Shown: in pieces, positions 23,456-36,210 of the stretch
Numbering within the stretch: position 1 is the first letter of the stretch
Layout: every line of letters starts with the position of its first letter
Assembly: GCA_009617715.1 (NCBI GenBank)
Contig: VTFK01000346.1
Coordinates: 496,001-560,000 of the forward strand
Direction of reading: 5' to 3'
Origin: Plectrocnemia conspersa
Taxonomy: Eukaryota; Arthropoda; Insecta; Trichoptera; Polycentropodidae
DNA length: 64,000 nucleotides
Made by a program: the position numbers and the translations under genes
Notes under the pieces: model-generated
Seen by the model: the letters and a program-made list of their open reading frames with translations, nothing else
Told to the model about the DNA's origin: nothing
Database searches by the model: none

Positions 23456-24060
23456 TGTCTCATTGTTAATGACCATGACCAAAAACGTTTATTCATTAAC
23501 AATGAAACATACATCATGGAACAAGAGGGATTTCTTTTGACCACACAACACGGGTCATTAAGAAAATCCCTTTTGTGATAAAACAGTACGAATGCAGTCA
23601 ATCACAACAATGCAAATCCTTTCCGAAGAATTCGAAAATCTGGAGCCAAGCAAAAAACTTGCTTTCGAAAACGTAACATCTGATATCTCGAATTCTAGGA
23701 AGCCACTGCAGCGATTGGTTAGGAGATCGGTCGACGAGGAGAGGGCAGACGGTCCGAGATACGAGACGGCTAAGGCACGAGACAAGAGACGGCCCAGACA
23801 GCAGAACCAGCAACGCGCCTTCACCGACAGACCTGAAGATAACACCTGACACTCGCCGCACGCAGCCTAAGAACCCTGAGCATCATCTACGGCCATCACT
23901 ACCTGCGCCACGTACACCTTCATCGCGAGAAACGTCACGTCGTAATCGTCCATAGTCAAAATTGTAATTATAACTTAATAAACAATCTAATAGGATTCAC
24001 CGAAGAGTCTCATTGGTCGCGAAGTCAACCACCCTTAGAGCTACGCTCCCTAAAAAACCA
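23456..24060 (+). mobile_element. Unclassified retroelement-like segment (possible solo LTR)
   Basis: Composition is unlike the flanks. It opens with TGTCTCATTG and two consecutive hairpins: TCATTGTTAATGA (23460-23472) with TCATTAACAATGA (23493-23505), then an imperfect ~20-bp stem at 23522-23576. A plus-strand Arg-rich frame (23592-23849) contains QRLVRRSVDEERADGPR and RDKRRPRQQNQQR. AATAAA near 23980 is followed by GC-richer sequence to about 24055. A TG start, internal polyadenylation signal and U5-like end would fit an LTR, but no target duplication or second LTR was found. Confidence 0.35.
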
Positions 24061-25070
24061 AGACTTTATTTTAAGGTTATCTTTAATCTATCGCGTTATA
24101 ATATATTAATATAAGGGATATAGCAAGTCTTGTAAATTTTAGAACACGTGGATTATATCGGTGTAATTTTAAACTTTTCTGAAAATATTGAATTGATAAT
24201 CATAAAGCTAAACCTTCTATTTTGTGTATAAAATAGTAGTTTAAAGAAAAAAATAGTAAAAAAATTGTATTTTTTATATTGTGTTCCCGAAAAAACTGTT
24301 TTGAAACAAATGTTAGGTTTTCCCATTAATTGTAATATCAAATTTGACGTTTAATATAACTATAGCTATTGCATCTTTCTGAAAAGATGTTTATATTTAT
24401 TTTCAATAATATAGATACAATGTGGATTAAAAGCATAAAATAATGCACTTTGCTCAGTAAAAATTACTTAGCAGCTGTCGAAATTACAGGTTCCGAAATT
24501 GCCATTACGTGAAGAGCATGACAGTCAAAGAAGTGTTTCGTACAGTATCAGAATGGAAAGAAAACTATTTATTTGTCGGTGTTTTTTAAAATTAATTCAC
24601 TAAGAAATGTGTAGTTGTTAAAACTATGGAATTATCTTAAGCCAATTTATCATAAAAACCCAACCTAGATTGGGTTTTATGATGAATTTCGTAACCATAA
24701 TATTTTGAGTAACTCCTGAAGTAAGTTCTGTAAGTAACAATTTCTGCAAATGTATTGTTTTATATTGTTATTAGCTATGCCCTATTTATTATATTTAACA
24801 CACAACTATATGCTTGTATTTAACATATAATCAAATTTTTAAACATATAAATATGTATTTTGTACAATCTCAACTTTAAGGCAAAAAAAAACTACGAAAT
24901 ATTTCCTGGTACCTGCTGGCGTTTCACTGCAAACTTCTGCCCTAGATCATCAGTGTATTTTTAGAACAAAACTACTTTTATTACATGACAATTGAATCAT
25001 CTAATGCAGACTGAACCCAATTCAATAAAGCTATTTTTCACACATCCTGTATATACCACATAGCATACAA
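24061..25070. other. AT-rich intron with one hairpin
   Basis: ATCATAAAAACCCAA (24649-24663) pairs with TTGGGTTTTATGAT (24670-24683) with one bulged base. No MITE ends were found around it. Nothing else is recognised. Confidence 0.45.
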
Positions 25071-25079
25071 GTATACCAC

Positions 25080-25450
25080 ACTCACTGTCGACATTCGACG
25101 TTGAACCGTAACGGCCGTCGGCGCCGTCGCCTAATTGGTTCTGACGTCACACACGAAGTCGTTACCTGTGCGGAACTCAATTACACAGGTGGGCACGAAC
25201 CGGTGGACAATTGGGACGGCGACCCAAATTCAGGGCCGCATCCAGAGCCGGCATGTGTCCCGGTAGGCCGAACGTGAAATTTAAATTAGCGCGACATCTA
25301 CGCTCAAAGAGGACCCTTTTGGAGCTTTTTGCGCGTGCGAGCCGCTTTTATTAACGGACACTGTGTTTTGTTATTAATCCTATTCTGGTACATTTAGGCG
25401 TGGTAATCCGTTAATCTGGCGAGCTTTCGTGAACTCTTTTATGCGTTGGT
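25080..25450. promoter_or_regulatory. GC-rich island with CRE and E-box motifs
   Basis: This island contains a full CRE palindrome TGACGTCA (25142-25149), CACAGGTG E-box sequence near 25185, and CCTAATTGG homeodomain-type sites near 25130. It is CpG-rich, for example ggccgtcggcgccgtcgcct. It lacks any reading frame of note. It is a plausible intronic enhancer of the dpr gene, inferred from motif density and composition only. Confidence 0.35.
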
Positions 25451-26164
25451 AAGAGTCTCGACATTTACATAAAAAAATATTGTGTTATTTCTTATTGTGC
25501 ATTGTTAATAAAAAAACATAGCTCTACAATTTTTTATATATCTAATTTAAATTATTGTTTTAAATAGTTGATGACTTATGTTTTAGTATCTAGCAGTAAA
25601 AAACTTTACTTAAAAAAAAATTGTTTTTAATAGTTTATGAATAGTCTAAGAAGTGCACATATTTTTAGTAGTTAAGGACCTGGATTAAAAATCAACGTCT
25701 TTATTAATTTATTTATATAGTAAGTAAGGATAGATCAGCTGCTATTTATAACAGTTAAATATATGTATGTTTAATTTAAACCATAATCAATAAATATCTG
25801 ATATTAAAATATATTTTTAATTTATCTATATTATTCACTAAAAATTCCAATACTCTATCATGCATAGAAAGTTATTATTTTTGAGCGACGCAGAAATATC
25901 TCTTACATTTTAAACAACCATAAAAATCTCGCAAAACGAGTGTTTGCCATTATAGGACAACCATATATCCTTCCGGGGACCGCGAGTTTCCGACCCTTGA
26001 CCTATGACATTTAACTGCTTTGTTCCTCTGCGAATAAGTAAATCTTGGTTATTTTTGATAACATATTGGTTATTCGATTAGTAAAGATTATTATTTTTAG
26101 TAATGCTTAGCGTCTAGTAACAAAAGTTTTTGAGAATAGTCTTAACAAAGTAGCTTATTAAGGT
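25451..26164. other. AT-rich intron, nothing recognised
   Basis: A slightly GC-richer patch near 25965-26030 (atccttccggggaccgcgag) is present. No element was recognised. Confidence 0.45.
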
Positions 26165-26168
26165 ATAA

Positions 26169-27795
26169 CCCTTTGCTCTCGTAATCGTTTTCGTACTAGG
26201 TATGTCGCCAGCTCGGGAAAAATGAAAAATGGTAAATTCTTTTTAAAAATAAAAATTATATATGTAGAGCATGAATATAAATAAACTAATACCAAAAACG
26301 AAGAAATCAGAACAAATACTTGCATTTCTCTAATTTACATTTTATTTTTTTTGGTTCTCTTAAGTACCATTGGTTGACAATCCATAACAATAAATTAACA
26401 CAATAGGGCGACGACCCATTTTAAAAAATTTATGGAACCAAAAAATGTTTTAACTATAAATAAATAAATATACACAAATAACAAAGACATGCCGCTCAGT
26501 TTTAGATATATCTACCTGCGAACGAAGAAAGCTTACATCGCTTGCAGAAATACAAAATTGTACCATTTTACAACAATTTAAAAATCCACAAGGTTTATAT
26601 AAACTGATGTTAGGTATATTTTTGAAAACTAAAATACGTCCCTTCGAAGGTCAAATGAAACGTTGCAGTTAATTTCATATTATTTTATATATTTCTTAAT
26701 AAAAAATAGACAAAACTTTTAATGAGTAGCTTTATGGTACATATTTGTTTGTGATTTTATATATTCGAGTTAATATTGCTTAAATAGCATATTTTTATAT
26801 AAAAATAAGCAAAGTGATAGACGAAAAAAGGCACTACGTTTAATAATATGTGGGATGCTGATTTAATATAAATTAAAGAAACAAATATAAAAAAATATTA
26901 TTTTTTAATTTTTCGTAAATCCCCAAGTTCTATTAGTATACCAACTTATCAGTGTACAACAATTGAAATTAATCAATAGGTTGTAAACAGTTTACAGGAA
27001 CCAGGGGCCTAGGACATTTATCACTTGGTGGAAATATTGCTATTTATAAGGTACATTGTCATTACTAGTTATTATTCTCTAATTTTCTGATGTGGTGTGA
27101 TTTGTTTGAGGTATCGTTTCTTCCTCGCTATTATTTTAATTGCCTGTATTTCACCTTCGATTCAAGGCAACAGGCCTAATTTCGACGTTACTTTCTTTAC
27201 TATCATCATTGGAAGATGAAAAATCAAACATGAAATCCTCCCTATCACTATCATTACAAAACACATTATCATTAAAATCACTATATTGAGCGATAGCACT
27301 TTTTTTTTTTACAATAAAATTTAAAAAAAAAATCACAATAAAATTTAAAAAAATGAAAAAATTAGTAATTAAAACAAAATTAATAATCACTATAACCTTA
27401 CTTAAACACAAATTATGGACACCTGAGACACTGTCGAAAACCCAATAGGCAATCGTCACCGACGCGTGTCTACCGAAGGACGATCGCCAACCATTGCCTT
27501 CGGGAGAAATCTACGGCACCTCTGCATTTAAATTTAGTCATCAAAAAAACCCCGACCTATCGCGATAAATGAGCTCTCCCTGGCTTGATTCAAGTAAAAA
27601 TGATATTTTTTTGATAAGATATGCTTCTTAAACCTCTTGTCAACAACACTGCAAAAACGCCATGCAAAACATGCACAGGAAATACTCAAAAATTGACGTT
27701 ATATTTCATTAATTGAAATGGTGCGCCTGACGCACCCTACGAGTAATATAGAGCCAAGCGCTGGTGCGTCTCACGCACCTTACGAGCAGAAAGGG
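26169..27795 (-). mobile_element. piggyBac-like transposon, internally deleted
   Basis: The left end is CCCTTTGCTCTCGTAA and the right end, reverse-complemented, is CCCTTTCTGCTCGTAAGG. Both are flanked by ATAA (26165-26168 and 27796-27799), against the TTAA expected for piggyBac. Near the right end a unit GGTGCG-N5-CGCACC followed by TACGAG occurs twice (27720 and 27763), each a perfect hairpin. A minus-strand frame at 27151-27459 ends in an acidic, Ser-rich stretch (DSDREDFMFDFSSSNDDSK) like the N-terminal region of piggyBac transposases. No catalytic domain is visible, and at 1.6 kb the element is non-autonomous. Confidence 0.65.
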
Positions 27796-28480
27796 ATAAA
27801 ATAGTCATTGATAGTAATGTTTTTTTACACTTTTCAGTGTTTTTATTATTGTTTACTTTAAGCTATTTTATAATTAAACATCCAAGAAAAGTATTTTATT
27901 TAACGCGTTTTTATTTTATTAGGTGCAAATAAAAATTCTCAGAACTTTTTTTGTTAACATAAACTTGAAGATATGTTATTTCTACATTTAACAGATAACT
28001 TGGGAGTTCATAAAAAATAATAATTTGTCTGTTTTATACAGAAAGATAAAAAAGCAAGCAAGTAAAAAAATATTGCACAATGTTGGCAATCATATACAAA
28101 TTAATTTCTTTAACAAAGCAAACGTAAGGTATTTTTTTATGTATATTATAAATTTGTTAGTGGGACAGGCAATTTTTTTTCTTCATTATGTTTTAAGTTA
28201 CTACTTTTAATATATTATAACACTACGTACACTTTATTAGGAGAATATATTTTATTCACTATCTTTATAATTTAGAATATGTTTAATTAAATATGAGCCT
28301 AAATTTATAATCCCAAGGTCTGATTTCATTACTTATTTTTTCCATCTAATTTAAAATCCAATCGTCATGTTAAAATATTTAAAATTAGAATAACTACTGT
28401 CAATTACGTAAAATGTATATTACAGAACAACCAAAATATAAATATTATTTTCAAAAATACTAACACTCAAATCAAGATTA
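27796..28480. other. AT-rich intron, nothing recognised
   Basis: Only low-complexity frames such as 28025-28210 are present. Confidence 0.45.
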
Positions 28481-28489
28481 TGAAAACGT

Positions 28490-28780
28490 TTTACAGTAGT
28501 CACGGGAGTAGCATATACTCGCGTGACCAGTTTATTTTTGACATCACGTGACACGAATACATACACACATGTATACTTCTGATTAAATTTTAACCAAAAG
28601 GCGCCAGTTTTGTGTCGAAAACCAACCGGTATCATACACATTCAAAATTAATAATTTGCTGGCCAATTTGCATAATGACGCTGGCGATTCGCGTGTTGTT
28701 GCAGGCTTCGCGGAACACCCTGTAGTCGTGGGCTTATGCAAGATTACGTGAGTTGTGTCGTCATGGGATTATGTCGTTTT
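28490..28780. other. GC-richer island
   Basis: The sequence includes gcgtgttgttgcaggcttcg and two TCACG[TG]GA-like sites (28498-28550). The 71-codon frame at 28736-28951 has no recognised domain. It may be a noncoding regulatory element. Confidence 0.25.
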
Positions 28781-28959
28781 GTGCAATTTCGCATAAGCCG
28801 AAACAATGGATCGCATGCAGTCTCCCAGCTGAAAGTTTTATTAAAATTGTTGGACAAACTACTTATTTTGTTGCATTATCAGTTAATGCGGAAAGTTGAA
28901 AAGAAGGAAAGTAAAACGTCAATTAATGGCACGAAAGTTTTTCATCATTAAAAAATTAA

Positions 28960-31500
28960 AAACTTAATTTTTTTTAAAGCGAAAAATAGTAATATTTTAT
29001 TAGAGTTAAAAAGCGCAAATATATAACTTTGATTTACTTTTTCATTAGGAACACATGCTTGTAATGCTTCTTATTTACTCTTATCTTAAAATTCTAATAT
29101 TTCAGATTTTTCTTTTACCTTTTCAAAAATATACAGGTATTATTTGTTTTCTATTGAATATGATATATGATCTTAAGTGATTTTTTATCTCTGAAAACGT
29201 GAAAAAAAATTTCAGACACACATTGATGATTTACATAGTAACTGTATGAAAAGCAATATGTACATACTTACATATAAAATTATTTTCAAATTACTAATAA
29301 AATGTATTACATCTGAATCTCTTTTGATCTTGTTTGAAAATTTAATAAAGAGAATACAAAATTTTACTTTTGACTATACAACTTTCCATTTGTATTATAA
29401 GTGACAGTATCAGAATGCAATCTAATCTAATAAAGAGATATCTACTTAAATATTAATTTTATTGTATTTAGAAGTAACATTTAAAACAATATTAATTTAT
29501 TTATTTCTATTTGTTACAATAAATGTGATATTTTATTTGCTGTTTTAGTAATTAATTTAAATATGCGTTAGTAATATATTTATACTAGTATATACATATA
29601 TATTTTTTAGGCGAAAATATAATTTAACATACGCTAATGAATTTATGTTATAAAATTTCTATAAAACTCAATTTGACAGTTACGAAACGTACATTTTATG
29701 TTTAAACCCTAACATAACTTTAACAAATTAACCAACAATAAAAATATATCTTTTTATATATATACAATATATAAAAATATATACCGTACCATTAAAAAAT
29801 ATGTGTTCGAACATTACGGTTTGTCAACTCATGTTTATGCCAAATTTACTTCTAAGAATAATAATTTGTAAGCGTGTATACACATTTTTATATTTACATA
29901 GATAAATGAGTTGAGGGTGAAATGGAGTTACATTCTTTATCAAAATTTTATGTATTACTTGAGATAATAAAATAATATCCTATTATATTCTTGGCCTCTT
30001 CAAATAATTTTTAACATACTATTTTTTAATTTATTAATTAAAGATTTTATGATCATAAAGTTCAACACAGCATCTAATTTTAGTTGTCATATACCACTGC
30101 TGAAATTTATATAATTATATAATTTCTACACACAAAAGCTCGACTTAGTTTTCAAGTTCGTAAATATCGGTTCAGGTGTGCTCGACACAAGAGCACTATT
30201 TAATTATTTACATAAACATGAAAGCTCACAACGCAAAATATATATTACAATATATTATAATATAAGAACTCGACGCCTTCATGTATTGAGTTATACGTCT
30301 TTGTTTTAATCCCTGAATCTATTTAAAACAAGCTTAAAATATGCCTTCGCAGCAAAAGCTCTGCTACGGAGCTTTTACGCCAGACCGAGGTTTAACCATT
30401 TAATACCGTAGGTATGTTTGTCACGTCATTGCTGAATTGTTGATAAAATATAGCGTGCAGCCTTTTACGATTAACTAACCAAAAAAATAATTTATTATGT
30501 GAATAATTTATATTCAAATGCGAGCTTTAAGTAAGTCATCGCATAATGAAATGGCTCTAAATCACATACATTTGTATTGTATTAAATATTTTTTTTACCT
30601 TTATTATCTTAAATTGAATGCATTAAAGTCTATTGAATCGTATATATATATACTATGTATATTTAATATATAATGGATTTTTTAAGAAGTAGATATTAAA
30701 TATCATAAAATATATTAATAGAATTTTATTTTAAAAATGTAAACAGATCTGATTTTGTATGAATAATCTTTTTCTGCTTTTTTTATTGTGAACTTATTTG
30801 GTTTTCACTTTTACTATATTTAAGTTAATCATAAAGCTCATAATAAATTAAGCAACTTTTATCTATTGTATATGAATTGAGCTCTTTAAAGTAACGTGGA
30901 TCGTAACAGACTTGACAGAGCTCGCTTGAAATGTTTATTTTTAACTTTTATTGCGTATTAATGTACTTTTTATTACTTTAAAACTTATGTTTTCTATTAT
31001 AAAATAAAAAAAATGTATTGGTATGCTGATGTTATAAATGGTTTTCTATATAAAAAAGCATACAAATCTACTATAATAACTATTTCATTATCAAGTCGAT
31101 CCATCAATGTGTGAGACCTAAAAATTAAAATAATATACAGTTGCAAATAAGAACAAATATTTTTCACTATGTAAAAAATTTTTTAATCTTAGCTATATCT
31201 GAGATATGATCAATCAAAAAATATAAAATATTAAGCGGAGTATAATAAAGTTCTGTAATGCGTAACATGAAAAATATAGTTTAAATTTATATATTTTTTA
31301 CAAATTCATTGGTCAATTATGGCAAGCTCTATTATGAAACTTTAATATTATGCACACTTTTACAATATACTAATAAATAATAACAAAATAAAATATTTTT
31401 GTGTATGTATGTATGTGTCAAAAAATACAAATATTTTTACGACCGCTAAAACATTTATTTTTATAGGGAGCAATATAAAATATGCCACACTGCGCCTTAA
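28960..31500. other. AT-rich intron; one hairpin at 30354-30376
   Basis: AAAAGCTC (30354-30361) and GAGCTTTT (30369-30376) form a perfect 8-bp stem with loop TGCTACG in a small GC-richer patch. No transposon or exon was found in this 2.5 kb. Confidence 0.4.
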
Positions 31501-31519
31501 TAATAAATTAACCCTATAA

Positions 31520-32380
31520 CATTTCCTTCCATGCCGTAATATTATATAGACGATCCTATGAATGCTTTATGATTCGCGTATGTCCGTCACCCGACCCGAT
31601 CGGTCAACAATGCGTTTCGTCTCAAAGGAATTTTTCATATTGTCACTGAGTGAATTGGATCATTTTCTACGTTCAACCCAAACCTATAAATATACATCTA
31701 TTTATTTTTTTTTAAAATAATAATATATTATTTGGTTTGATATTTTAAAATTCCACAACGTTTCAGCGAAAAATATCTAAGCATCTTCTTATGAAATTAT
31801 CTTAACATATAAGCACGTCTATCGAAACTTAATCAATAACTTTTACGTGAGCTCTCCAACTTGAGATAGCAGCTGCTTCCCTCTTCTAGCTATAATGCCT
31901 GCGATCCATGACTACTTTACAACAAAAAACACAAACAAAATATTAATTTATATTTCAAATCAGAGCCTAAAGATAATGCTGCATTGATTTAAATGTTTTA
32001 TTTATAGGCTAAATTACAAAGATTGGCGAATTGACCTGAAAGTTCTGTTACTTTTTGATCAGCCTTCATATATGTGTATGTATAATATAAGTGTGTAATT
32101 TAACATGGCCGGCGCGCGTGTGCGTTGCAGGCTTTATTGCTTTAACCCAGTTCGGCATGGAAGTGAGTGGATGAAAACCTCTTTTGCTCACAAATGAAAT
32201 AAATATTGAATAAAAGCTTTCACGTGAATTTTTCATTTAGTGTACATAGATATGCCGTAGGTATGTACTATAGAGATTCATAAATGCGAAATAAGCGCAC
32301 TCGTAGCGCATAAATTTTTATATTGACTCGCAACGAAACGAGATAAGATACACTAAACGACTTTGCGCAGTGGAAATGTA
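31520..32380. other. Intron with two small GC-richer patches
   Basis: The patches are 31550-31640 (gtccgtcacccgacccgatc) and 32105-32160 (catggccggcgcgcgtgtgc). Neither has a reading frame or repeat partner in the window. Confidence 0.3.
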
Positions 32381-32564
32381 TTTTTTTGGGCGTAATTGAG
32401 TTTAACATGGATATACATTTATACGAAGGTTATAAACATAAATATTCTGAAGACCAAGGCCATGACAGGCAGTGAAGAATACACTCACACGCAACTGCTA
32501 ATAATGAAAGCGTAAAATATTGGGTACGTTTAGTTTCACACAGGACGCTCGAAAATGCTTCTTT

Positions 32565-32650
32565 AACACAAAGATGTTTAGTGAGAGTTACGAAGAGCTG
32601 GTACAATTTGTGCACATATTTAAAATATACTATGATTGAGCCTCGTAACA
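32565..32650 (+). mobile_element. Short LINE 3'-region fragment (copy F)
   Basis: The string tgtttagtgagagttacgaa followed by gagctggtacaatttgtgc aligns with tgtttaatgttagctacgag followed by gagctgatccagtttgta near 9440 in LINE copy B. The 96-codon minus frame across this region is therefore antisense noise. Confidence 0.55.
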
Positions 32651-32959
32651 AAAAATGCAGTGAATGTGAAAGAATATTGTACGAGAGTAACAAAATATCA
32701 TTAAACATTCTTAAAAGCAAACAATCAGATAATATTGATAGTTTTGATATCTATTGAAATTTATACAGACACACTACCAAATTAAAAATAAAACAGAGTT
32801 GATAATTCAAGATAAATCAGATTATTTTTTAATTTTTGTGGTAAGCTGTTAAATTGTTACACTTTAAGCTGAGAATCAAAAAATCAATGTGTAAAAATTA
32901 TTTTTATTTAGTTTGTAGCATAATTATTTTGCTAGAAAATAATATTTTTAATAACCTCA

Positions 32960-33570
32960 GTCAAGACACATGCGCGTCTAAAGTCCTATGAGTAGTGCCC
33001 GTGGACCTAATGGTCGCCAAATAGTACGCCCGAATTCTTACTTCAATGTGCCGGGTAGCGGTATGGATTACTCGCACGATTAATGCCTCGCTTCCTGTTT
33101 TGGCATAACCAAAAACAAGTACCAACAACTCTAAGAAGGATCTATTGACGAAATTTTAAGATTTTGGGGTGTGACTTTGCAGCCAGTAAGACGCAGGTGG
33201 AATCTAATTTTATTAGATTATAATTACATAACTATTTTGGCTGAGTTCGTTTTTCTCCGAGCGGTAGTGGAGAAGTATGCGAGTGTCATAGTGTCCGCCA
33301 GTGATTGCCTGTGACTACCACTTCCTCCTTTGAGACAAGCCTTAAATACTAGGGGATGCAAAGCTTGCTGATAAATTACAATCATGCATCGATCGTTCAA
33401 CCAATAGATGTACTCGTTTGTTAGAACAGCGAAATAGGTATACGCCTTTAAAAAGTGACATTTGCTGGATGGGCATTGTCCAAGGTCGTATACTGCAGCG
33501 GAAATCTTGTGGATCCGGCGATTTATTGTTTCCTGTGACCGTTTCTAAACAAAGAAATATTCTTTTAATG
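32960..33570. other. GC-richer region; 32968-33030 repeats at 44634-44705
   Basis: gcgcgtctaaagtcctatga..gtgcccgtggacc..gtcgccaaatagtacgcc aligns with gtgcgtctgaggtcccgcaa..gtgcccgcgaacc..gccgccaaaaagtacgcc. The rest of the region, to a 65-codon frame at 33418-33615, is unexplained single-copy sequence here. The shared segment could be a transposon fragment. Confidence 0.4.
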
Positions 33571-35220
33571 ACGAAGAATATTTACAGTAAAAACACTAGT
33601 GTGTTATTTATGTGATTTATTCTGGTTGTAACGAGGGCTTTTGTGTGGTCCCATTCTTACGCTATTGTTTTCTTTCCTTGTTTTGATAATTTTTAGTAAA
33701 CTAACGCAAGTTTTAGGAATAAGACCTCACACAATCAAGCGACTACAAACAATAAAAAAAAGCAAATTAAATAGTTGTTGTTACATCTAACTTGTCAAAT
33801 ATTGAATACTTTAAGAGATGAAAAGTATTTGTATTTTAAAATAAAATTGCTGAAAAATACGCGAAAAATAAACTAGCGATATGATCCTTAATTTTTTTTC
33901 AGGCGCAATTACGCTTTTCAAAAGGTATGTATTTTGCATTGACACCTAAATAATAACTAATAAATAATTTTTTTATATAACCGGTTGTTCCATAATCTGA
34001 CAAAGAAATTTTTAACATAACATTAACGTCCATCACGAGCAGGTAGAGAAGCCCACTTAATACAGTTGCATGTTTTATTATCTATTTAACATCAGCAATG
34101 ATTTAGTATAAATTTTCCAAACGGAATTTGTAATTCTCCTCCCATTTAGTAATACCTTTTTTCATTACTCATTTATTATTTAACACGTATCACTTATTTG
34201 TCATTTTTCTTCATATCTAGACTTTTAATTCTACCTTTAATTATAAAATTAAGCTTGCTATCAGAGAGACTAATACTAAAACGTACCTAGTGCATAGTCT
34301 TTTAAGCCGACATTATTGCAATATAAGCAATAGGAATGGATCCCTGCCACTTACATTGTTAGATTTGGTCAAGTCAAGTTGTCACATTGAGTCGTCAATA
34401 GGTAACTAAAATTTAGAGATTTAATGAGATATTAAGTTACGGGATGAATAAACCATTACATATTTTTAACTACATATGAATTTATTTTCAAATTTTCAAG
34501 GGCAAATTATTAGCTAAAATAAAATGCAGAAGTTTTTTGTAGTTTTGTAATTTTAATTAAAATAAGCGCGTATATTAGGCATTTTTATTTAATTTTGCTT
34601 TAATTGTTACTATTTTTTAATAATACAATATTTTTTTACTGATAGATTTTATTTATTTTAACTTATATTTAGAGTTAACATTGCGGTAATTTGTATTTCA
34701 CTTTAATCCATTAGTGAGTTTGGATTAAGTAACACATAATACATGTTACATAGAATATTGGATTTAAGTCTAGCTTAATATATTTTCTAAGTAATTTATA
34801 AAGTTCCAATATAATTAAAATAACAATATTATGTAACATATTTCAAAAATACTATTTTAAGGAGTTATAATTAACTCGGTAAATTCTAAACAGTGCTTCT
34901 CATATAAAATACTAGAATATTCTAGGAGTTTATAAATTTTAAGGGTTGTAATTATACATTAAAAATTTATTAAATATTTTACTATTAACGTCAGTTAATC
35001 TTAACTTTTTTAACTGGTATATTTTTTATAAATAAAAAATAACTAGTAGTAATTAAAGTTATTTTTTTTTATTTAGTAGAAAATATTATAAAAAAAACTT
35101 TGTTACAAGTTAACACATGAAAATAAAAATATATTTACTGCCATGATGTAAATGCATTGAAAGCCAATTACTTTTGTTAAATATACAAATATTTTAGTAT
35201 CCATACATATTAGGTAAATT
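33571..35220. other. AT-rich intron, nothing recognised
   Basis: Low-complexity AT-rich DNA throughout; no repeat partner or coding signal was found. Confidence 0.5.
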
Positions 35221-35229
35221 ATTGTGCAA

Positions 35230-36210
35230 TTTTGTTTCCTTGGGGTCTGGCTATCGATTTTTGATTACTTGGGCCTTAGCGTGACGGAATTCTTTCGATT
35301 TGTTTCATTACTGAATAACGTGTTCCATTTCGACTGAACGATGTCCCTAATTGTGCCAGAAAAACATGGTTAATGTGTGCCCATATCAGGGTATTTCAGA
35401 CCCCGACCCGTAGAAGGAACCCCAGATATAATAATATAACACAGAAAATTCATCATGCTGCGTTATAAACGAGATATATGGCGCACGAATTTTTAAAGGT
35501 CTGAATTTTTAATAAAGTTACGATGAAAAAAAAAATGTGCGTGCCAATTTCTTTTTTATATTATATTTAACGTCCGACAATATATTAACGCCGAAACGCT
35601 TTATTACAAGGCGGTCGAAAAATTACGGTATTTTCATTGCGATGTTTTAAAAAAAAGGTTCCATACGTCATCGTAATTAGGGCAAAATTGTGTTTAATTT
35701 GCTCGTCGGTGGTTATTTATTACGGCCGTAAAAAATCTTTGCCTGTTTTTTAATTATGCAAGAAAAAAATACTTTCATTACTGCGAAGTAATAAACCAAA
35801 TTAGTGAAATCGAACGGCGAACGTAAATTGGGACAGGGCGTAATTTACGCTTTGTTATACTTATTATTATTTAAGCGAATAATAATAATATAAAAAAGCG
35901 CTTGTGACGCTTAAGATTTTTTGCTGGACGATTGCGATTAAAAGTTTAACCGTTAATGAAAGCTGAGAGTTAAAAACGAGTTATTGCGAGCGTTTTAAAG
36001 TTTAGAGAAAGCCATTCGAGTCGGAGTAGAAAAAGTATTTTTATTGACAATCGTAATTAATTGCTTTTAATGGTCGTACAAATTGGTTTAATTTTGTTTT
36101 GAAAATGTTACAGTAGCGAATACCCGGTGTTGCTTGTCCCGTTGCTTCGTCGGTACTTGTACCCCGCCCCACATCGGTCGGAACCAGGTGTTGCGTAACA
36201 GATTATACCT
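35230..36210. other. Extended GC-richer noncoding region
   Basis: About 1 kb of non-repetitive sequence with recurring homeobox-like TAATTA/TTAATTG cores (36055-36070, 35745) and CpG-bearing patches (35240-35420, 36118-36190). It contains no reading frame of note. It is the longest such block in the intron and a candidate cluster of conserved noncoding elements. Confidence 0.3.

Noticed and set aside
23558..23861. Two minus-strand frames of 87-95 codons opposite the Arg-rich plus frame
   Set aside because: They are antisense shadows of the same GC-richer segment without any recognisable domain.
32430..32720. 96-codon minus-strand frame
   Set aside because: It runs antisense over a LINE 3'-region fragment (32565-32650) and has no motif.
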